The notes beneath the pieces were generated by a model that ran no database searches, was not told the DNA's origin, and saw only the letters and a list, made by a program, of their open reading frames with translations. Positions 13,776 through 17,589 of a stretch of DNA of 17,589 nucleotides are shown here, piece after piece; positions within the stretch are counted from its first letter, which is position 1, and every line of letters begins with the position of its first letter. Origin of the DNA: Chromobacterium phragmitis (GTDB lineage Bacteria > Pseudomonadota > Gammaproteobacteria > Burkholderiales > Chromobacteriaceae); NCBI RefSeq assembly GCF_003325475.1, contig NZ_CP029496.1, positions 1-17,589 of the forward strand, in the 5' to 3' direction. Both the position numbers and the translations under genes were made by a program.

Positions 13776-14542
13776 ATGTCTCGTTTTGCCATCTTGCTTC
13801 CGATATTGGCCGTAGCGGCTCCCATGACGTTTGGCCAAGTCTCCGGTTCGCAAGCCGAGTCCATCATGACTGGCGCCATCGAACGGGCGGCCAGGGATGG
13901 ACTGACGCGTTTTCATCCCTCCGGAGCTTTCAATGCATTCTTGGCCAAGAATGGAGCCAATGGTTTGATGGGGCAAATCCGCAGCAGGCCAAGCAAGGCG
14001 GTCATGGTGATGGCTGGCTTGATGTATGAGGCGGGTTGCAAGCAAATGGCGGGAGATTATTTTCGCTACAACTATCAGAACACGCCGTTGGATCAAGCGG
14101 AGGACAAGGCTACGCGTGCCAAGTTCGAAAAGTTGGCCGGCGCTGGCTCGGAGTGGTGCGTGGTGTTGCCGGACGATGGAGATGCTTCGAAGAGGCCTTG
14201 TGGCAAACCTCCCAGGCAGGCGAAGCGGCAACAGGCGGTTTGGAGCCGGTTGGCTATGCAGGCGGAAGAGGCGAGGTCAAACGGAACGCCTTTTTGTCGA
14301 CGATAAAGTTCAATCGGTTCGACTATGTGGCGGCGGTGACGTCTCCGGGGCTGGATCTCTACGATCCTGCGCTGCAGCGTCCGGATAATGCCGCATGCGG
14401 CGTCATGGCGGACCGCATGAGCGAAGCGCTATTCGCCGGTTTGAAGCATGACAAGACCGACGAGGCCTATTATGCGCGGCATCGCGCCGCGATTGACGCC
14501 GTCCGCTCAGTCTGGCGCAAGATGGATGAACTCGAGAAATGA
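13776..14542 (+). CDS. exported protein of unknown function (one frameshift)
   Basis: Reads as about 255 residues if one T is added to the TT at 14186-14187, giving VLPDDGDAFEEALWQTSQ and joining two frames whose separate ends are otherwise nonsense. A signal peptide is clear (MSRFAILLPILAVAAPMTFG, cut near Gly20). The mature part is helical with two Cys (YEAGCKQ, EWCVV) in the first half and one (NAACGV) in the second, and it ends RSVWRKMDELEK. The last four bases overlap the M23 gene (ATGA), so the two are translationally coupled. I do not recognise the family; periplasmic location is the only firm inference. Confidence 0.6.
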
Positions 14543-15268
14543 AGACGTTTCTATCGTGCTTTGCGCTGACGCTGGTTGCGCTTTCGATTGGCGGCCTTGG
14601 CGTTGTCGGCATGTCGCTGCCGGCGGGAGCCGCTGCGGATGCGGGCGGCAACGGAGGGGGCGGAAAATCGGGCTTCTGCTTCGCCAAGCCATTTACGATT
14701 CCCATGCGCATCAGCAGCCATGCCACCCCGCTGAGAGAACAGCCACGACAGGGCAATACAGGCCCCACTATGGCGACGACATAGCCATGCCAAGCAATAC
14801 GCCGATTTATGCGCCTGCCGACGGCGTGATTCAGACGGTGGCTCGGAATCGGCCAGGGCGGCAATTACTCAATATCCAGCATCCCAGCGGTTATTTGACG
14901 CGTTATCTGCACTTGAACTCCATTTCGGTCAGAAATGGACAGAGAGTGAAAACCGGCGAGTTGCTGGGTTATTCCGGCATGACGGGTGGCGTCAGCACAG
15001 GGCCCCATTTGCACTGGGAGGCGCATATTCCTGTCTACAAGAAGCCCTTTCCGCCGGTTGGACCCACTTATATGTTTGTCAAGGCGCTCCCCCGGCTCAG
15101 CCGCAGGAAGAAGCCAAGGAAACGGGCGACCCGGCTGAAACGGTGAAGTGGCCGCAAGATTCGGATGGGCCGGATCCGGCTTGGGAGGCGTGTCCCATTC
15201 AGCCGCCAGCCATGCAGCCTCAGGAGTGGCGTTTGGACGACCCTGAGCGAAAGGGCAAGCCTTACTGA
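14539..15268 (+). CDS. M23-family (LytM-like) metallopeptidase, exported (frameshifted)
   Basis: Zinc peptidase acting on peptidoglycan cross-bridges or a LytM-type regulator, about 243 residues after restoring one C at 14763-14766 and one C at 15089-15093. The first repair produces GPHYGDDIAM, the HxxxD zinc motif, followed by TPIYAPADGVI; the second zinc motif is GPHLHWEAH (HxH). The segment GYLTRYLHLNSISVRNGQRV and GELLGYSGMTGG are typical of the family. A signal peptide (MKTFLSCFALTLVALSIGG) leads the protein. The second repair extends the C-terminus with a Pro/Glu-rich tail ending GKPY. The stretch near 14850-14870 (RNRPGRQLLNIQH) may hide one more compensated frame change. Such peptidases accompany machines that cross the wall, including conjugation systems. 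Confidence 0.75.
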
Positions 15269-15284
15269 TGAAAGGTTTAATTAA

Positions 15285-16265
15285 ATGAATATTTTACGAA
15301 ACTTAAATAAATCATCACTCAGGAAAAAGGCAGTCGTGATTGCGCTTGGCGGCGTCTTGATCATGACGCCGGTTGCGGCATATGCCGACTGGGGCGACAT
15401 TTTGGGAAAAATCCTGAACGCGTGACGCAGATTCTCCAGCAAGAGTACGCGCAGCTGAAAGCGCAGATCGAGCAGGCGGTCTTGACGCGGGAAGAGGGAA
15501 AAAGAATCGGGACAAAATCGGGCAGGAGGAGGAGAAAAACCGCAAGCAGCAATGCGATTTTTGGTGCGGCAAGCAGCTGCCCAATCCGGGAACGGTGCCC
15601 AATGACGCTCAAAAGACCGGCTCTCCTGGCGCCGCGGTAGCCGCGCGCAGGGAGTCCACGGCGAAGCTGCAGGCCATTACGGGCAGCATGGCGGACAATC
15701 TGGATCACTCCACGGCTATTCAGGGCTACTACGGCGCGGTTACCGGCTGGTATCAGGCCGCGAGCCCGGACGAACGCCGGCAGGCCATGCAGCCGCCCTC
15801 GTTCGAGCCTGGCTACATTCCGACGCCTCAAGAAAACCAGATGGCGGATTACAACGCGAATTGACCATCGGCCTGGAACCCAGCATTCCCGCATCACAGG
15901 ATCAGATCAACAGAACCCGGCTGCCCCAAGATATGAGGCGCGCCGGCTTGGGTATAACTCTGCCCAATTGGCGGCATACAACAGTTATCGTCAATACGAC
16001 ATGTCGGCGGAAGAGGTGAAGGCCGTCAATGATGTGCTGTTGTCGATGTCCCAGGAAACCATCGAGGGGATGAATCCGGAACGGCGATGAAAGCCCAAGT
16101 GCAGTTGCTGGCCATTCAATCCGGGCTGCTGCTGAGTCAATATCAGTCGTCATTGCGTCAAGAGCGGCTGCTGGCCGTCATGGCATCCAACAATGCCAAG
16201 ATGGCGATGAAGGAACGTTTGCGCAAGCTGCTCAGGGGCAGTCGGTGCAAGGTTATGCGAAGTGA
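15285..16265 (+). CDS. exported protein, tentatively VirB5/TrbJ-like (several frameshifts)
   Basis: About 328 residues once single bases are added in short runs at 15407-15411 (A), 15499-15503 (A), 15859-15860 (A), 15950-15952 (G), 16080-16081 (A) and 16225-16226. The start ATG 15285 has AAAGG upstream and opens a signal peptide (RKKAVVIALGGVLIMTPVAA, then YADWGDILG). A coiled-coil (QQEYAQLKAQIEQAV), a Cys pair (QQCDFWCGK), a helical middle and a C-terminal helix (AQVQLLAIQSGLLLSQYQSS) follow. Signal peptide, helical bundle and Gln/Leu/Ala-rich C-terminal helix recall VirB5/TrbJ proteins of type IV secretion systems, but no diagnostic motif is present. Six repairs in under 1 kb with continuous sense on either side is notable. 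Confidence 0.45.
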
Positions 16266-16275
16266 GGACGCAGGA

Positions 16276-17001
16276 ATGAGAGCCGCCATTCGAAATGGCT
16301 GCAAAGGGCAGGCGGCGCGGTGTTGGCGTCCTGCTCGGGTTTCAAATGCTGCCGGGACTTGCGCCCTTTATTGCGGTTGCCGGCGGAAAGTCGGGCGGCG
16401 GGGGCTCGGTCGGTCAGATCTGGCGCAGCGGCTGGATGCGCTGGCTGAAAGCCAGGTTTGGGCGATTACGCCAAGCTGCAGCAGGAAATACCTGCCCAGC
16501 AAATCGAAAAGATGCCAGGGATCCGAGCAGTTGAAGAACTCCCCGAGGCGGCGATTTCAGAATGCGGTGGAGACTTTCGTGGGCGAAGGCGCCAATTTCC
16601 GAGGCGGCCAGCTGGGGTATACGGTCAGCCGCAAGCAATTGCGAATGAATTGATACGCAAGGCCAAGGCGGGAGTGATACAGGATTTGGCGCGAAGTATT
16701 CTGCCGAAAGCTGGAAAAGCTCTCCATGAACGAATCTTGCAAGAATGGGAAAGTCTTTTCCGGGTGGCATCGCAAGTTGGCGGAATGTTGTCTATACGTC
16801 GAATAATCCAGTCATTCAGTATCTGAATAAAGTCAACAAAGATGAATTTATCCAGTCCGTGACGAGCTCGGTGAGGATTATGTAAAGCAGCAGGTGGAAG
16901 ATTATTTCAAAGAGTGGATACGAAACCTGATCCGGGAAAACATAACGACAAAAATCTCATCGGAGACGGTAAAAAATATTCCTTATATCGGTCCTTATTG
17001 A
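16276..17001 (+). pseudogene. frameshift-riddled exported protein of unknown function
   Basis: ATG 16276 follows GAGGA at seven bases. Removing one A from 16293-16296 gives MRAAIRMAAKGRRRGVGVLL then GFQMLPGLAPFIAVAGG, a signal-peptide-like start. Sense continues after adding one G near 16400 (SDLAQRLDALAESQVW) and one at 16460 (GDYAKLQQEIPAQQIEKM). Further segments in shifting frames are FVGEGANFRGGQLGYTV, ANELIRKAKAGVIQDLARSI, NNPVIQYLNKVNKDEFIQSV and DYVKQQVEDYFKEWIRNLI, ending IPYIGPY and TGA at 16999. The combined length would be about 240 residues. No family is recognised. Either a dead gene or a badly called consensus. Confidence 0.4.
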
Positions 17002-17028
17002 GCTGGTACATGACTCAGCGGCAAATGG

Positions 17029-17589
17029 ATGAATCAACTCATCAGAATGGCAGAAAAAAGAAGAAGGCAAGCTGATCGTAAAAAAATAGAATATGAAAAC
17101 AAAATGAAGCGGCAAGAGGCGACATATCTGGGGCAAGCAGCCGCGCAGGCTATCCGCGGAGATCGATTCTTCATATATGGAACATCGGGAGGAATGAATG
17201 CGAACCAGCGGGTGATTGAGCAGTTCGCGAATCAGGATCGCGGTTCTTTGGCTGAATGGCTGTTTTATGGCGAATCAACCTGTTTCTTTCTATGGTTGGT
17301 TGGCCGCTTATCCCCTGAGCGCAGGAAGGAGATCATGACGCCTTATGAAATTGGCCCGAATCTGGATGCGGAGGGGAGCCGGTTAAATCGTCGGAGGCGG
17401 ATAAGGAGAATGTCAGACGAAAGCATGGCTGACTCTTGCATCGAGCCTTGCCTCCCTTTGCGGCACGGACTGGCGCGGCGGCTTTCAGGAGGAGTTGGCG
17501 ATTCGGGCCCAGTACGCTTCGGTGTTGACGCAGAGTTATGACGGATATGTGAAGGGGTGGATGGCGCAGGACCGCATGAATCAATTGAT
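17029..17589 (+). CDS. protein of unknown function, runs off the window (frameshifted)
   Basis: Begins MNQLIRMAEKRRRQADR with a charged coiled-coil, then TYLGQAAAQAIRGDRFFIYG and ERRKEIMTPYEIGPNLD. Adding one G to the GGGG at 17373-17376 and one to GG at 17427-17428 continues it as EPVKSSEADKENV, then GLTLASSLASLCGTDWRGGF and QEELAIRAQYASVLTQSYDG to the window edge. The start is uncertain (ATG 17010, 17025 or 17029) and no strong ribosome site is seen. The late hydrophobic stretch with a Cys suggests envelope contact. I do not recognise it; its place after a VirB5-like gene hints at a transfer-system component. Confidence 0.4.

Noticed and set aside
13659..14231. Minus-strand ORF of 190 codons opposite the gene at 13776
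   Set aside because: It lies antisense to a gene with a clear signal peptide and crosses that gene's promoter; composition is that of a shadow.

Overview
The window is a type IVb pilus operon that ends in a shufflon, a multi-segment DNA inversion switch for the pilus tip, followed by its recombinase, a c-di-GMP phosphodiesterase gene and a second cluster of exported proteins. The pilus genes and right-hand cluster are G+C-rich with Gram-negative signals (Shine-Dalgarno sites, sigma70-like promoters, signal peptides, class III prepilin leaders). A proteobacterium is the safest call; a betaproteobacterium such as Chromobacterium is a guess from overall style only. Pilus gene order (pilO-pilP-pilQ-pilR-pilS-pilT ATPase-pilV) resembles the conjugative type IVb pili of PAPI-1/pKLC102-type elements and plasmid R64, so the region is probably part of a plasmid or integrative conjugative element.

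Layout. 2-1093: 3' part of pilO. 1083-1466: pilP. 1529-3265: pilQ assembly ATPase. 3278-5168: a second GspE/PilB-like protein whose nucleotide-binding motifs are lost. 5165-6268: pilR platform. 6341-6916: pilS major pilin behind its own putative promoter. 6977-7930: PilT-type ATPase. 7930-9024: pilV with the constant N-terminal part and a very short tail. 9001-10653: shufflon with six recombination sites and five alternative C-terminal tails (A on +, B to E on -), a terminator between convergent tails A and B, and a decayed or garbled E/D hybrid directly behind pilV. 10733-11866 (-): rci tyrosine recombinase. 11870-12469: no firm gene, one small possible ORF. 12648-13490 (-): EAL-domain protein. 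13776-17589 (+): an unknown exported protein, an M23 peptidase, a VirB5/TrbJ-like exported protein, and two unrecognised proteins, the last running off the window.

How they fit. PilQ, PilR, PilO and PilP would build the fibre of PilS; the PilT-like ATPase may retract it. PilV sits at the tip, and Rci inverts the segments behind pilV so that different receptor-binding tails are joined at the invariant Cys-Gln-Ser-Gly junction. In the arrangement shown, pilV joins no full tail and stops three codons after the junction. The right-hand cluster has the flavour of a secretion or mating apparatus (peptidoglycan hydrolase plus a VirB5-like protein), but this is inference.

A caution applies throughout. 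Several genes (pilO, the gene at 3278, and nearly everything right of 13776) are interrupted by one-base frameshifts, nearly all repaired by adding one base to a short homopolymer. The segment behind pilV also differs from its parent segments mainly by small deletions. Consensus sequencing error is a serious alternative to real gene decay.
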